Shown piece after piece: positions 1-12,960 of a stretch of 64,000 bases of DNA; positions within the stretch are counted from its first letter, which is position 1, and every line of letters starts with the position of its first letter. Made by a program: the position numbers and the translations under genes. The DNA is from Lineus longissimus (Eukaryota; Nemertea; Pilidiophora; Heteronemertea; Lineidae), in the NCBI RefSeq assembly GCF_910592395.1, contig NC_088310.1:23331491-23395490 (forward strand), given 5' to 3'. The notes beneath the pieces were generated by a model that was given only the letters and a program-made list of their open reading frames with translations, did not search any database and had not been told where the DNA came from.

Positions 1-852
1 ATCGCTGCCGCAGAGACACTGTGATTATTGCATCAAGAAAGTTTTGCCTGTAATTCTTCATGCATGATCTGCAGTGCATCATTGATTGTTGTGTCATATA
101 ATATAAAACTCATAATGCAAATTTAGTAATTGTCACTGCCTTCTCACATAATGAAAAACGATAGAATGTGCTTGGTCTCGAATCACAAATTAGGTGTAGA
201 CAAACCATTCAAGATTTATCAAACCTTTTTCAATATTAACGCACAATTTAATTCCACTACCTCTATTTACAACATTTCGCAACCAGATCTTAACATTTAA
301 CTAAAATAACATATTTGCGCTAAACAAACAAAAAATCAATTGTCAATCCATTCCAGTAATCTAAATCTATGTAAGAAATTCACTTAACTGATTGCTTTAT
401 AAATGACAATTGAGATTATGCCATGCCAATGTAAAATTTTCAGCTATCATCAGATAATTCCTTCGCTCAGTCGAAGATATGGTTCTCTTTATCTTATGTG
501 GATGCTGAGCACATATTAATGTGCATCATAAGCTTTCAAAAGAGCACTCATGAATGTCAAATGGAAAGCCTATTGACTACATCTCCCTTGCCAATAGCAA
601 TCCCAGGGAAGTTCGCCATAATTTTGAAGTGCTGCTCTCTCGCTAGCATGTTGACATGTCAGAAAGTGCCACAAAATAATGGAGATTTTTGATGGTAGAG
701 ATTTTGCCGCTGTTGACGTCATGTTGGGGATATCGATATCACTATCAGGTGACGGAGCAATGCTGATTGAGAGCTGGTCACCTGCCTTTATCAGGTAAGG
801 CATCGTGGAGCTGATGCTGTGGGTTTTAACCCTTTGACATTGTTTGATGATC
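1..852. other. Non-coding, no gene seen
   Basis: A+T-rich sequence with only short open frames. I recognise no conserved protein, RNA gene or repeat. Confidence 0.5.
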
Positions 853-872
853 GGGGGGGGGGGGGGGGGGGG
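853..872 (+). repeat. G20 homopolymer
   Basis: Twenty consecutive G residues. The open frames that cross it (poly-Gly or poly-Pro) are artefacts of the tract. Its length is prone to sequencing and assembly error. Confidence 0.9.
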
Positions 873-2162
873 CTCTTTTTGCTTCAGTATGTTAGGAAAA
901 GCGAACAAGTACAGTTTTCTGCAGAAACTGTTACAGTGAGACCACTCCCTGTGCAGATAAACAATTTTGGCGGTAAAAATGCTTGCAAATCTTTGGCAGT
1001 CCAGGGCTCTGGATGTGGTGGCCATTGATTCTTTTTAGCACCACTCAAACAAGTGATTTTAGTCCCTGTAACCTGGTACAGAGCCATGACTGCGGTATTC
1101 CAACCACAATCATCATGTCGTCATGGCTCCATCGCAGGTCGCTACACAACTAAAATCGCCTGATTGCGTGATGCTTTAGCCCAGCGTTGAAATCTGTTGG
1201 CATTCTACGAAATGGAGAACCATCTGATCATAAGACCTACACCTGACGATTTCCTGAACTACTCTGTATTAGTCCGCCATCGATTTCCTTTATGGTGTCA
1301 TTCATCATCCAGAACAAGATAGGGAAATGGTTTTTCATGGCTTCATGATTATTGCCTTTGATTATAACAAGGTTGCTGGTATTGCAGGGCTGTATTTATC
1401 TGAGATTCAATTTGATGTCAGTGATTCATTTTATGTCATTGCACCTTCCCCATTACGATAATGATGGCAGACAAATTGGCTCATTGGGTGCATGAGATGA
1501 TATAGTATGAAAATGTCTCTCATTAGTTATGTCAGTGTTCAAGTACGCGTTTCCCAATCATTAAATCACCATCTTCCAATAACCACTGACATGTTGGGCA
1601 ATTTTGGAGTACTGTAAGAAGATGGTGCCAATTTCCAATAGATGATTTACCCAACAACTGTATTATAAAGGAGCCGAGTCGTCATCTTTATATACAAAAC
1701 ATGCACAGTTCATTTTGTCGAACCTTCCTCTGTTCGACAGTGAATCCATCAACGTTTCAGAGAGGTTCAACGGTTTGAAAAAAATCGGGAAAAACATCTA
1801 CATCACTCTTAGAAAAATAGTTTCCCCATGCAACGGGAGAAGAAGAAATATTTTGAAAAAAATCTGCCGACTCCCTTAATATGCCTTCACGAAGATGAAG
1901 AACGTGTCTCTTGTAAAAAACTTTGTCAAATTCTCTATTTTGTTTAAGATGTAATCAGAAAATCTAAAATCGATTTAATGATAGAAGATAGTGGCTTAGA
2001 TTAGAGATGTTGTCACAGCTGCCAGTTCTTCTTAATGGATGGGAGATGCCCTGAATTCATAATTCAATACAATATTTCATCAGGCGATGGTAACACTGAC
2101 AGGTTGAATGCCTTTGGTAACAGCTCGGGATTGTATAAACCAGGTCAGCAACCCCTCTCTTC
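873..2162. other. Non-coding, no gene seen
   Basis: No long open frame and no motif that I recognise. Confidence 0.5.
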
Positions 2163-2293
2163 GGCACCTATTCCATAGAGCTATACCCTATACTACACTA
2201 TACGCGAACAATGGCTTCACAAAGGGTGCATGACCATGAAACTATTGTTCGCGTATAGTATAGTATAGGGTATAGCTCTATGGAATAGGTGCC
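2163..2293. repeat. Near-perfect hairpin (52-bp inverted arms)
   Basis: The left arm 2163-2214 starts GGCACCTATTCC and the right arm 2242-2293 ends GGAATAGGTGCC. The arms match at 50 of 52 positions, with a 27-base loop. They contain the run CTATACCCTATACTA. The arms are far longer than an animal pre-miRNA stem, so this is either a small foldback transposon or a hairpin-RNA locus. I saw no convincing target-site duplication. Confidence 0.85.
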
Positions 2294-5149
2294 TAATGCC
2301 TCTATCGATCATGTCCTGGGCGTTTGGTTGTGACCTAACTGCCCCTGAAGAGGGTGCTCAAACTGCATCATCATCTTCCAACAGGTAGGAAAGAGTTGCA
2401 TTTAGTTGTGCAAACCTTCTCCTTCTGGAGTGTAGAGGCACTCATAAATCTCGTCTGTTGCCACAAAACATATATATTTTTGCCTGAAAATGTAAACACT
2501 CGGCTGTGGTAAGCCCAATCTTCACGTCCATGCTACCTTCTAAACAAATTGATTTCCTTGGCCTATATGGGGGAAAAATCCACCTCAAAATAATTGGATT
2601 ACCGTCTCCATTTTACATGTACTTTCCTGACAAGCAGACAGATAAACACACAAGAAACAGTTGCCCATCCTTCGTAGTCTTTCTCTGAAATACCCTTCTG
2701 AGCCAAAGCACATTATCATTTTATAAGTACCAGCTTTCATCTCTTGAAAATCTCTTCAGTCTCGAATTTACAGACAGATAAAAACAGTCGCCCATCCTTC
2801 AGATCCTTGTCATCTTATCAGAACACTTCCGACAATCTCTTCTTCTTGAAATAACCCCCAAGCTTTCATCAACCATTCTTGATAATTATACCTCTCAATG
2901 CTCGATCTTCTTCTAAAAAAAGACAGGCACTACGGACAAGATTTTCTTTCTGGTTATTCTGTTACTTCCACCAATTATCTGCTTGACAAGATAAGATTGG
3001 TCGGAGGCAATACAATGTACATCATGTATCTTGTCTTTTCTTTCCATTTAATGTAGCTTTAAAAAATAGAATCGCTCCTAAAACCGTGCTGTTTTCCTCT
3101 AGCTGGGAAAAATAATGAGGTATTATTTAGTTCCCTTGCTAACCACATCATGGTGTTCGCATGCATGTCTTTCTCGTGCATTGCATGTTTCTTTGACATC
3201 AAACAAAATAAAAAAGGCATAACATTTGACTCAAATTTTTTTTTAAAGTCTCTGATTGTCGTGATAAAATATTTTCATCCTCAATACTTGGAAATTCACA
3301 AGAAACCTACATATTTTTTGCCTGCACCAGGCCAAGTACATGTAATGACTGCATTAAATATTAGAACTTGGGATGGACCGGGAGTAATCGGATGATCACG
3401 ATCAGAACCGCCATCCTCCAGGCTGATTTGTCATGATACTTGACTGGACTATTGGATCACATCTTTGCTTTGATGTTTGAGAAGATTGGATCGAAAGCTA
3501 GGAGTGCGTGGCAGTATTGACTTGATTAAGATGAGCAATGTCTCTCCGACTGTTGGGGTGAAATGTAGCAGAGGCAGACGAAATGAGCCCAAATTTACTT
3601 GTGTAGAGGGATGGGCTTTAAAATAATCGATCTACATGCATGTATTTGTAGGGTCAAATGTCATGGCAGTTCTGTATAAAGCCGTCAAGGGTAGTTTCGT
3701 TGACCACTCATGGAAATGGCCATGTTCAAGAAGACTGACAATCGAATTAATCCTAAAAGAGAAGCTTGAGGTAAGTTTACTGGCATTTAGAATATTAGAA
3801 TCCGAGGAACGCGCCCTTTAATGAAAACATCTGAGTTGGTTGTACTTTTAGTATTTTGTGATCAAAGTCAACTATAAGAGTCCCTTGGGGGTTAATATCG
3901 TCACTTCTCCAATTAGCAATTTTCTACCAGGGTGTCACGTCACTATTCAGTTTCTAAGCAACCAAATGAAATGCTTCCTGGATTAGCACTTCGAAATGAG
4001 AGGCGTGATGGCAGCAAAATGTCTCGGCGCGGACTTGTGTGTTGAAGAATTATGCCTGAAAACCATGGGGATTGCTTGGTTGCAATAGAATTGTTGTAGT
4101 TTTGTAATGCTCGCGTGAGATGAGCCACAAAGAATGAATATTTTTCACACTTTCTTAAAATGTCAAGGTGCAAGATGAAATGCATATATACATTTTGTAT
4201 GCATTGTAGATCTGTGAACCACCAAATTTTCATGTCCGAGAATGTCAGAAGTCGCATCTTCTCAAGTATTAAAAGTAGCGACAATACGGTAACTATCAAA
4301 AAAGCTATCATTGCCATTGAAAGCTTTCAAGAATTATGAACAAATGAAATTATCGGATTGCTTTGTCGGCACATTATTGTTTGTGAATGTCATTAAAATC
4401 TGTTCCCAGTAAAATGTAACAGCTTTCCCTTTCTTTTCACATTTTATTACCTGCAACTAATGTCCGTTTACTGTTTGTGTTCATCAAGTTTTATATCCAG
4501 GTTCCACAGTCACCACAATTCAAATGATACTGACAATTCAATTCGGTTCATATTCCAATCTCATTTACTCAGGGTCATCTAAGTTTAGAAGAAGAACCAA
4601 TAATTTGCCAGAGACTTTCAGAACAGGTGGCTGTATAATGTCATCTGTAGTATCGTTTGAGAAGAAGTGAATGATACCATACCCAGTACATTTAAGTGAC
4701 TTTTGGGCATTACCAAATTTCATTGTGTTTGTGTCCGCATCAGCTATGTTTAGTGACAAATGGGTTGTAAGGCATCATAGACATGTACATGTACACACTA
4801 CTTTATTGGTAAATACATTATTCATCTCATCAATGTATAAGGCGCTAGTGTGTATTTTGGATTTCATTCACCTCATCCAATTTCTGTTAAATGTGCCATG
4901 ATATTGTCAGTTCATACCGGAGTAATGTATTTTTTTCTGTCAAAATTCATTTATCATGTATTATACCTGTACATGTACCATGACCAAGTGCAATAATAAA
5001 AAGTTACCATTTTGACCAAAAACAGTATATTTGGTTGTTTTCATGGGCAGTATTCTGTCTGTCTTTCAGAAGAGAAAAATGAATGCACAATCCCCTAAAA
5101 TCTCATGCCGTGGAAGAGTCGATGCCAATCAGGATTGATCACCTATCAT
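2294..5149. other. Non-coding, no gene supported
   Basis: A+T-rich with scattered short frames. A consensus-like splice donor (GAG then GTAAGT) occurs at about 3767 at the end of a short open stretch, but no recognisable protein surrounds it. Confidence 0.45.
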
Positions 5150-5559
5150 CCCTGACAGTTGCAGTGCTCTCCGTCTTGCCCTTATAATACGTTGAGAGAG
5201 TTGGGCACCGACAACGAGGCCGAATCGTTCCCCGCTGCCTTTCCGTCCTGCCTATTAGGTGGAGATACTCACAACCATACCGAATACAACCTGGTTTCTC
5301 CTTTGCGTTGCAGACTGTGATAACCTGGATACAGAAGAAATGGGACATGGCTGCTCCACCGTGTTGTCAGGAGAGTGAGAGTGTTCACCAGAAGGAATTC
5401 CCACCGACCAAATCGGAACATACTGCAGTACAGTCATTCAAAAGAGTTGAGATACACACAGTCAAACCGAAGCGGACCTGGCTCCTCCCTCGCACCGCCA
5501 ACTCGGCGGGAGAGTTGAGACAATCACAACCAGACGGAACAGGACCTGCCTGCTCTACC

Positions 5560-8500
5560 GGCTTGAGGCATTCAGAACCAGAGGGAGTGGGCCTGGGCAG
5601 TGCTTCTCCGTCTTGCCCAAAGTATGAGAGAGTTGGACAGTTATCGGACCTGGATCCTCAACCGCCATGCGTCATGTTCATACGGTGGACAGTGTCAACT
5701 CTCTCACCGTTTCGGAAACACCATAGTCCTCAGTAATCAATGACTTCACGAGTCGCCAACATAGTGATAAGGTCGAGGCAGTCACATTCAGCTCGATTCG
5801 GATCTGGATAATTCACTGGACTGTCCATGCATTTAGCACATAGAGACAGTCACAACGAAACCAAATCGCATCCGGCGGCTCCACCAGCGCGTCTTGGGCC
5901 GACCCAGCTGTGCCAATGTCTTGCTCAAGAGATGAGATACTCACAACCAGACCGAATAGGAACTGGCTACCCCCTCGCACTGCATACATGGCGAGAGCTT
6001 TGAGACAGTCACCACCAGATGGAACTGGTCCTGACTGCTCCACCGAGTCTCACCTCATTCACTGCGTTGGCAATGCGATGGAACTGCAAGGTTCCATTCA
6101 GTCCAGACTCTCTCATCTCTCTGCCAGCGTAGGCAAGATGGCGTAGCAGCCGGGCGATCAGAACCGATAGGTTGTCTATTTGTCGATTCTCGCACAAAAT
6201 GGGTAACCGTTGGGCATCCAGGCCCGAATTGGATATGTTGAGACAGTAAAAACGAGACCGAATAGGACCTGTCTGATCCACAGGTTTCTCATGAACGAGT
6301 TAAGACAGTGACATCCAAACCCGACTAATACGACCTGCCTGCTCTACGTCTTGCTAGCAGGGTAAGAGTGGGGAGACATCCACAACCAGAGGTAGTTGAC
6401 CTGGGCTGCTTTTCCATCTTGCCCAAAGAATGAGGGTGTTGGATAGTCATCGGTCCTCGATGCTCCACCGCCATGCGTCTTGTCCATACAGTGGACAGTG
6501 CAAAATCTCACCGTTTCGGCAATTCCATAGTCCGTAGTACTCAATGAATTTACGAGTTGCAAATGAATGTAGTGGTAGGGTCGAGGCAGACCCATTCAGC
6601 TCAAATTGGATCTGGCTTATTCACTGGATTTTCCATCCAGAAGCGCGCAGTCACAACCAAACCGATTCGCACCCGGCTGCTCCACCAGCGCGTCCTGGGC
6701 CGACCTGACTGCGCTAACGTCTTGCTCAAAAGCTGATATATTCACAACCAGACTGAATAGGACCTGGCTCCTCCCTATCACTGCAAACGAGACGGGACAG
6801 ATGAGACAGGCACAACCATATCGAATTGGTCCTACCTGTTCCACCGTCTCTCGTCTCATCTACCTCGTTGGCAATGCGATGAAACTGCAAGGTCCCATCA
6901 GTTCGTTTATGACTCTCTCATCTGTCTATTAATAGCGTCAGCAAGACGGTGTAGGAGCCCGATGACATGAACCGATAGGTTGTCTATGTGTCGATTCTCA
7001 CATAAAATGGATAACCGTTGGTCAGCCAGGCCCGAATTGGATCTGTTGAGACAGTAAAACCGAATAGGACCTGTCTGATCCACTGTTTTCTAATAAACGA
7101 GTTAAGACAGTGGCATTCAAACTGAATCGTGCCCGGCTGCTCCACCATCTTTGCCGTAAGGTGATAGAGTTGAAACCGTCACAACCAGACAGCATCGGAA
7201 ATGGCTGCTGCACCGCCTTGTATAAACGCTGGCAAGGACCATTCCTCCCTCGCACTGCAAACAAGGGGACAGAGTGAAGACAATCACATCCAGACGGAAC
7301 TGGACGGGCCTGCTCCACCGTTCTGCTTGCAGAGTGGGAATGTTGATACATTCAGGACCAGAACCGTCTTGCCCAAAGAAGGAAATCGTTGAGACAGTAA
7401 CAACTAGGCCGAATCAGACCTGGATGATCCACCGCCATGCATCTTGTGATCACATACCACAGTCCTCGATGAAATCAGGTGTTTCCAATATAGTGAGGGG
7501 GTCGAGGCCACGACGTTCAGACCGAATCGGATCTGGCTGATTCATCGGCTTGTTAATACGTTAATAAGCAAGTTGAGACAGTCACAACTGAACCAAATCG
7601 TAACCGGCTGCTTTCACCGTCTTGGCCATTGACGTTGAGTCAGTCACAACCCTACTGATACGACCTGCCTGCTCTACCTACCGACTTGCTAGCAGGGTGA
7701 GAGTGGGGAGACATTCACAACCAGAGGTAGTTTACCTGGACTGCTTTTCCATCTTGCCCAAAGAATGAGAGAGTTGGATAATCATCGGACCTCGGTGCTC
7801 CACCGCCATGCGTTTTGTCCATACAATGGACAGTGTCAGATCTCTCACCGTTTCGGCAATTCCATAGTCCGTATTACTCAATGAATTTACGAGTTGCAAT
7901 GTAGTGGTAGGGTCGAGGCAGACTCATTCAGCTCAAATGGGATCTGGCCAAACTGGATGGTCCATCCAGAAGGACGTAGTCAGAACCTAACCGAATCGCA
8001 CCCGGCTGCTCCACCAGCGCGTCCTGGGCCGACCCGACTGCGCTAACGTCTTGCTCAAGAGCTGAGATATTCACAACCAGACTGAATAGGACCTGGTTCC
8101 TCCCTAGCACTGCAAACAAGACGGGAGAGTTGAGACAGGCACAACCATATGGAACTGGTCCTGCCAGATGAATAACCGTTGGGCAGCCAGGCCCGAATTG
8201 GATCTGTTGAGACTGTAAAAACGAGACCGAATATAGGACCTGTCTGATCCATTTCCATTGATTTCTCATGTACGAGCTAAGACATTGGCATCCAAACTGA
8301 ATCGTACCATGCTGCTCCAACATCTTGGCCGTAAGGTGATAGAGTTGAGACCGTCACAACCAGACAGCATAGGACATGGCTGCTACACCGCCTTGTATAA
8401 TCGCTGGTAAGGACCGCTCCTCCCTCGCACTGCAACCAAGGCGACAGAGTGGAGACAATCACATCCAGACGGAATTTGACGGGCCTGCTCTATCGTTTAG

Positions 8501-10500
8501 TTTGCAGAGTCGGGGTGTTGATACATTTAGGACCAGAACCGTCTTGCCCGAAGAAGGGAATGGTTGAGACAGTAACAACTAGGCCCAATAAGACCTGGAT
8601 GCTCCACCGCCATGAATATTGAGTTCACATACCACAGTCCTCTATGAAATCAGGTGTTTCCAAATATAGTGAGAGGGTCGAGGCCACGACGTGAAGACCA
8701 AATCAGATCTGGCTGATTCATCGGCTTGTTAATACGTTAATAAGCAAGTTGAGACAGTCACAACTGAACCAAATCGTACCCGACTGCCTTCACCGTCTTG
8801 GCCATTGACGTTGAATCAGTCACAACCCGACTGATACGACCTGCCTGCTCAACCTACCGTCTTGAAAGCAGGGTAAGTGTGGGGAGACATTCACAACCAG
8901 AGGTAGTTCACCTGGACTGCTTTTCCATCTTGCCCAAAGAATGAGGGTGTTGGATAGTCATCGGTCCTCGATGCTCCACCGCCATGCGTCTTGTCCATAC
9001 AGCGTACAGTGTCAAATCTCTGACCGTTTCGGCAATACCATAGTCTGTAGTACTCAATGAATTTACGAGTTGCAATGTAACGGTAGGGTCGAGGCTGACT
9101 CATTCAGCTCAAATTGGATCTGGCTTATTCACTGGATTGTCCATCCAGAAGCACGCAGTCAGAACCTAACCGAGTCGCACCCGGCTGCTCCACCAGCGCG
9201 TCCTGGGCCGACCCGACTGCGCTAACGTCTTGCTTAAGAGCTGATATATTCACAACCAGACTGAATAGGACCTGGCTCCTCCCTAGCACTGTAAACAAGA
9301 CGGGACAGATGGGAAGGCACAACCATATGGAATTGGTTCTGCCTGTTCCACCGTCTATCGTTTCATCTACCTCGCTGGCAATGTGATGGAACCGCAAGGT
9401 CCCATCAGTCCGTTTATGACTCTCTCATCTGTCTATTAACAGCGTCAGCAAGACGGTGTAGGAGCCGGATGCCATGAACCGATAGTCTGTCTATGTGTCG
9501 ATTCTCACATAAAATGGATAACAGTTGGGCAGCCAGGCCCGAATTGGATCTGTTGAGACAGTAAACACGAAACCGAATAGGACCTGTCTGATCCACTGTT
9601 TTCAAATGAACGAGTTAAGACAGTGACATCCAAACTGAATAATACCCGGCTGCTCCACCGTCTTGGTCGTAAGGTGATAGAGTTGGAACCGTCACAACCA
9701 GAGAGCATTGGACATGGCTGCTGCACCGCCTTGTATAAACACTGGAAAGGACCACTCCTCCCTCACACTGCAAACAAGGGGACAGAGTGGAGACAATCAC
9801 ATCCAGACGGAACTGGACGGGCCTGCTCTACCGTGGGAGTGTTGATACATTCAGGACAAGAACCGTCTTGCCCGAAGAAGGGAATGGTTGAGACAGTAAC
9901 AACTAGGCCCAATTAGACCTGGATGCTCCACCGCCATTCATATTGAGTTCACATACCACAGTCCTCAATGAAATCAGGTGTTTCCAATATAGTGAGAGGA
10001 TCGAGGCCACGACGTGAAGACCGAATCGGATCTGGTTGATTCATCGGCTTGTTAATACGTTAATAAGCAAGTTGAGACAGTCACAACTGAACCAAATCGT
10101 ATCCGGCTGCCTTCACCGTCTTGGCCATTGACGTTGAATCATAATATAAACGCTGGTAAGGACCGCTGCTCCCTCGCACAGCAACCAAGGTGACAGAGTG
10201 GAGATAATCGCATCCAGACGGAACTGGACGGGCCTGCTCTATCGTTTTGCTTGCAGAGTGGGGGTGTTGATACATTTAGATCCAGAACCGTCTTGCCCAA
10301 AGAAGGAAATCGTTGAGACAGTAACAATTAGGCCGAATCAGACCTGGATGATCCACCGCCATGCATCTTGTGATCACATACCACAGTCCTCGATGAAATC
10401 AGGTGTTTCCAATATAGTGAGAGGGTCGAGGCCACGACGTTCAGACCGAATCGGATCTGGCTGATTCATCGGCTTATCAATACGTTGAACCTGAACCAAA
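5560..10500 (+). repeat. Higher-order repeat within the satellite
   Basis: Distinctive words recur in fixed order. GTTGGATAGTCATCGG-like is at about 6429, 7764 and 8949. CCTGGGCCGACC-like is at 5894, 6693, 8026 and 9207. GACCTGTCTGATCCA is at 6267, 7066, 8234 and 9582. TATAAACGCTGG-like is at 7220, 8396, 9734 and 10145. GAAATCAGGTGTTTCC is at 7468, 8646, 9970 and 10397. This gives a shortened copy (about 5560-6356), a 1335-bp copy (6357-7691), a copy of about 1180 bp (7692-8871) that lacks about 160 bases present in its neighbours, a copy from 8872 to about 10135, and a truncated copy to about 10500. Confidence 0.85.
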
Positions 10501-11303
10501 TCGTATCCGGCTGCTTCACCGTCTTGGCCATGCGCGTTGAGACAGTCACAACCCGACTGATACGTTGTGCCCTAAAGTTGAGAGTTGAGGAGGTCTTGCT
10601 AGACTCAATCGGACCAGGATGATCCAACGCAATGCGTGTTGCAAACCAAGTGAGTGTGTCGAGGCAGTCACATTCCGACAGAATCGGATTTGGCTGATCA
10701 ACCGGCGTGCATATGAGTTAAGCAAGCCGAGACAATCACAATCCAACCGAATCGTACCCGGCTGCTCTACCGTCTTGACCATTTAAGGCGGTACGAGTTG
10801 AGACAGTCACAACCAAAAAGCATTTGACCTTGCTGCTGCAATGTCTATATACGTAGTTAATTTCGGCACGGTGATTTAAGTTTGTGGCAAGACTGTTGAG
10901 CAGCCAGGTGTCCCTTGGTCTTGTTGTGCCCGTCTCATCACATTCAACATATCGGCTAGACAATGGAACTGCGAAGTGCACTGCAGTCCGATTGTGACTC
11001 TCTTGTCTGTCTGACCATGTAGCAGGCTGGTCCTACATGTATGCACAATTAAATTGTGAATAAGTGCATCTTACAAAATTGGCAGGGCGAGGGGCAGCCA
11101 AAGACCAGGATATGATTGGTTGAGACAGTCGCAACGAAACCGAATCGGATCTGGCTGATCCACCGGCTTGCCCATACGATAAGCACGTTGAGACACCTAC
11201 ACAACGAAAGCGAATCGGACCAGGTTGCGCTTCCGTCTTGCCCAAGGGTCGAGATACTACTAGTACTCCTAACGAGATCGAATCGGACCTGGCTGATCCA
11301 TTG

Positions 11304-11417
11304 GGTGATATGAATAAAGACTAGCGAATGCTTTTACTTCAATTTTGTACAGAAAGGCCTCGTGTAAATGTACGCGGAGTTTTAGAAAAAAGCATGCTAG
11401 TCTTTATTCATATCACC
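11304..11417. mobile_element. 114-bp foldback element with 5-bp target duplication
   Basis: The ends read GGTGATATGAATAAAGACTA and its inverse, forming arms of about 30 bp. The element is flanked on both sides by CATTG (11299-11303 and 11418-11422). The same satellite sequence without the insert, GATCCACTGTCTTGCATC, is present at about 11730. That behaves as an empty site with CACTG where the insert has a duplicated CATTG. No coding capacity. A 5-bp duplication would fit several DNA transposon groups, so the family is undetermined. Confidence 0.8.
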
Positions 11418-12329
11418 CATTGTCTTGCATCTTATCAATGTGGCGGGCCCCGACTATCCAGACATTCTCGTCCAATTGGCAAGACTATGGACCCTGTATA
11501 CATCATGTACCTGGTTAATTCATCGTTTAGCTCATGCTTTCAGCGTGTTTAGACATTCATACCGAGACGGAATCGGATCTGTTTCATTATCTTGTCCAAA
11601 GACTGTGACACCCACAACGGGAGCGAATCGTACCAAGCTGCTCTTCCGTCCTGTCCAAGGGTTGAGAGACTACTCACGACCAATGAACCTTCTTACCCAT
11701 GCTTTGAACGTGAAAATCGGACCTGGCTGATCCACTGTCTTGCATCTTATCAAGGTGGCGGGCCGTCAGCACTGTCTCAGCACTCTCGTCGAATTGGCAA
11801 GACCACGGACCGTTATACTCGGTTGATTTAAATGTTGTCAATATACAGCGAGAAAATTGCAATGTGACGGTCACAACCAAATCGAATCGGACCTGGGAGC
11901 TCCTTCGCCGTGGCGACAGTCTCAACCGGACGGAACTGGACCTGCATGCTCTACAGTGTTTCCAACAGAGCGAGCGTGTTGAGACAATCAAAACCAGAGG
12001 GAGTTCGATTGAGCAGCATCCCCGTCTTGTCTAGAAAATAAGAGCGTCGAGACAGCCTCAAATGGACCGGATCGATAGAGGCTGCTGCACGGGCTTGCCA
12101 GTACGTTAAGCGTGTTGAGAGTCACAACGAGATCGAATTGGACCCGACTGCTCGTCCTTCTTGCCCATGAATGAGAGAGTAGAGACAGTCACAACCGGAG
12201 GAATTGGACCTGGCTGCTATACCGCAGAATAGGAGAGTTGAGACAGTCACAGCCACGACAAATCGTGTCTTGATGTTCCACGGTCCTGCGACTCATCCAT
12301 ACCGTGGGACTCTGGCTGTGAGTGCATCA

Positions 12330-12388
12330 TCTGCAGCTGAAATTGTTTAGCAGCTAGGTCCAATTCGTTCTGGTTGAGGCTGTCTCGA
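12330..12388 (-). repeat. Satellite monomer in inverted orientation
   Basis: Read on the minus strand, this has the satellite words in order: GAGACAGCCTCAACCAG, then GAATTGGACCTAGCTGCT. It is opposite to the array that ends just upstream, so the array terminates in a head-to-head junction near 12300. Confidence 0.75.
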
Positions 12389-12538
12389 AAAACATTTTGA
12401 TGTATTTTGCTCTGCTTATTTCGACGCTGTAACGTATTTATCAGAATTTGATATTTCTGTAAGATTGATATTGAAATCTCAAATTTGAATTGATAAGTCA
12501 TAGCATCAAAATCGACCAAAACCAAATACACCAGCCAG

Positions 12539-12690
12539 AATGTTTTTTGAGAACAATTTGGTAACAACCTGAAGAAATTACAGTCACGTGATATGTTGAG
12601 GCTAATTATTTTTAAAGCTACACAATGTTTGATGCACTTGTCTTTACCCACCCATGTTTTAAATGGGACGCTTGGTGATTTGTTGTGATG
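12539..12690 (+). repeat. Diverged direct duplication, copy 1
   Basis: Shares with 13477-13645 the ordered words AACCTGAAGAA, ACTTGTCTTTAC, ACCCATGTTT and CTTGGTGAT-like. A third partial copy of the end (CTTGGTAATGCAGTCAAGAGG) lies at about 13199. The function is unknown and the open frames are not conserved between copies. Confidence 0.6.
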
Positions 12691-12712
12691 GCAGGGCCGT
12701 TGAGTTTCCTGG

Positions 12713-12752
12713 TACAATTATGATGCAGTCTGGTTGTGACTGTCTCACCTGG
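12713..12752 (-). repeat. Isolated satellite monomer, inverted
   Basis: On the minus strand this reads GAGACAGTCACAACCAGACT, the satellite core, about 400 bases beyond the end of the main array. Confidence 0.75.
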
Positions 12753-12928
12753 AGGTTGATCTTATTGCGAGAGTATGTTGAATGCGTGGTTGTCTTTAGT
12801 TTAAAACTTGTATATCCTGCTGCAGGAAGACTCCACCGACAGTTCTCCAATATGCTTCCTGTAATTGTTCGTATCACAGCCGAATTGTCAAATACACTTT
12901 GTAGTGAGGCTGAAGCAGGGCACTCGGT

Positions 12929-12952
12929 AATACATATATATATATATGTATT
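12929..12952. repeat. 24-bp perfect AT palindrome
   Basis: AATACATATATA followed by its exact reverse complement. It lies eight bases before a MITE and is a possible cruciform or a preferred insertion site. Confidence 0.85.
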
Positions 12953-12960
12953 ATGATATA

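Larger units (their letters stand above)
5150..12300 (+). repeat. Degenerate satellite array of 60-95-bp monomers
   Basis: The array is a long run of diverged units that keep three words in order: GAGACAGTCACAACC, then GAATCGGACCTGGCTG, then CTCCACCGTCTTGCC. Unit length varies: about 60 bases near 12117-12241, and 74 and 94 bases near 6647-6815. The region is visibly richer in G+C than its surroundings. Every frame is broken by stops or by unit lengths that are not multiples of three, so the many short open frames here are not genes. Monomers are mainly in one orientation. The array has no recognisable relation to rRNA, tRNA or a transposon protein. Confidence 0.85.

Noticed and set aside
570-1025. 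151-codon minus-strand frame with a poly-Pro run
   Set aside because: It crosses the G20 homopolymer, has overlapping frames on both strands and no recognisable domain.
2163-2293. microRNA precursor
   Set aside because: Stem of 52 bp with almost no bulges is too long and too perfect for a canonical animal pre-miRNA.
3636-3821. Short exon before a GAG-GTAAGT donor at about 3767
   Set aside because: Donor match is good, but the acceptor is weak, the peptide is unrecognised, and such donors occur by chance.
3943-4317. 124-codon minus frame with a hydrophobic start
   Set aside because: It resembles a signal peptide, but there is no domain, the length is near chance, and no promoter or neighbour supports it.
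5308-5736. 142-codon plus frame and many similar frames across 5300-12300
   Set aside because: They recur at equivalent positions of the satellite, on both strands, and are broken by stops between units. They reflect repeat composition and not conserved proteins.
5150-12300. CRISPR array
   Set aside because: Units are degenerate and of variable length, there are no identical repeats with unique spacers, and the context is eukaryotic.
12247-12717. 156-codon minus frame
   Set aside because: It spans a satellite edge and a duplicated segment whose other copy does not keep the frame.
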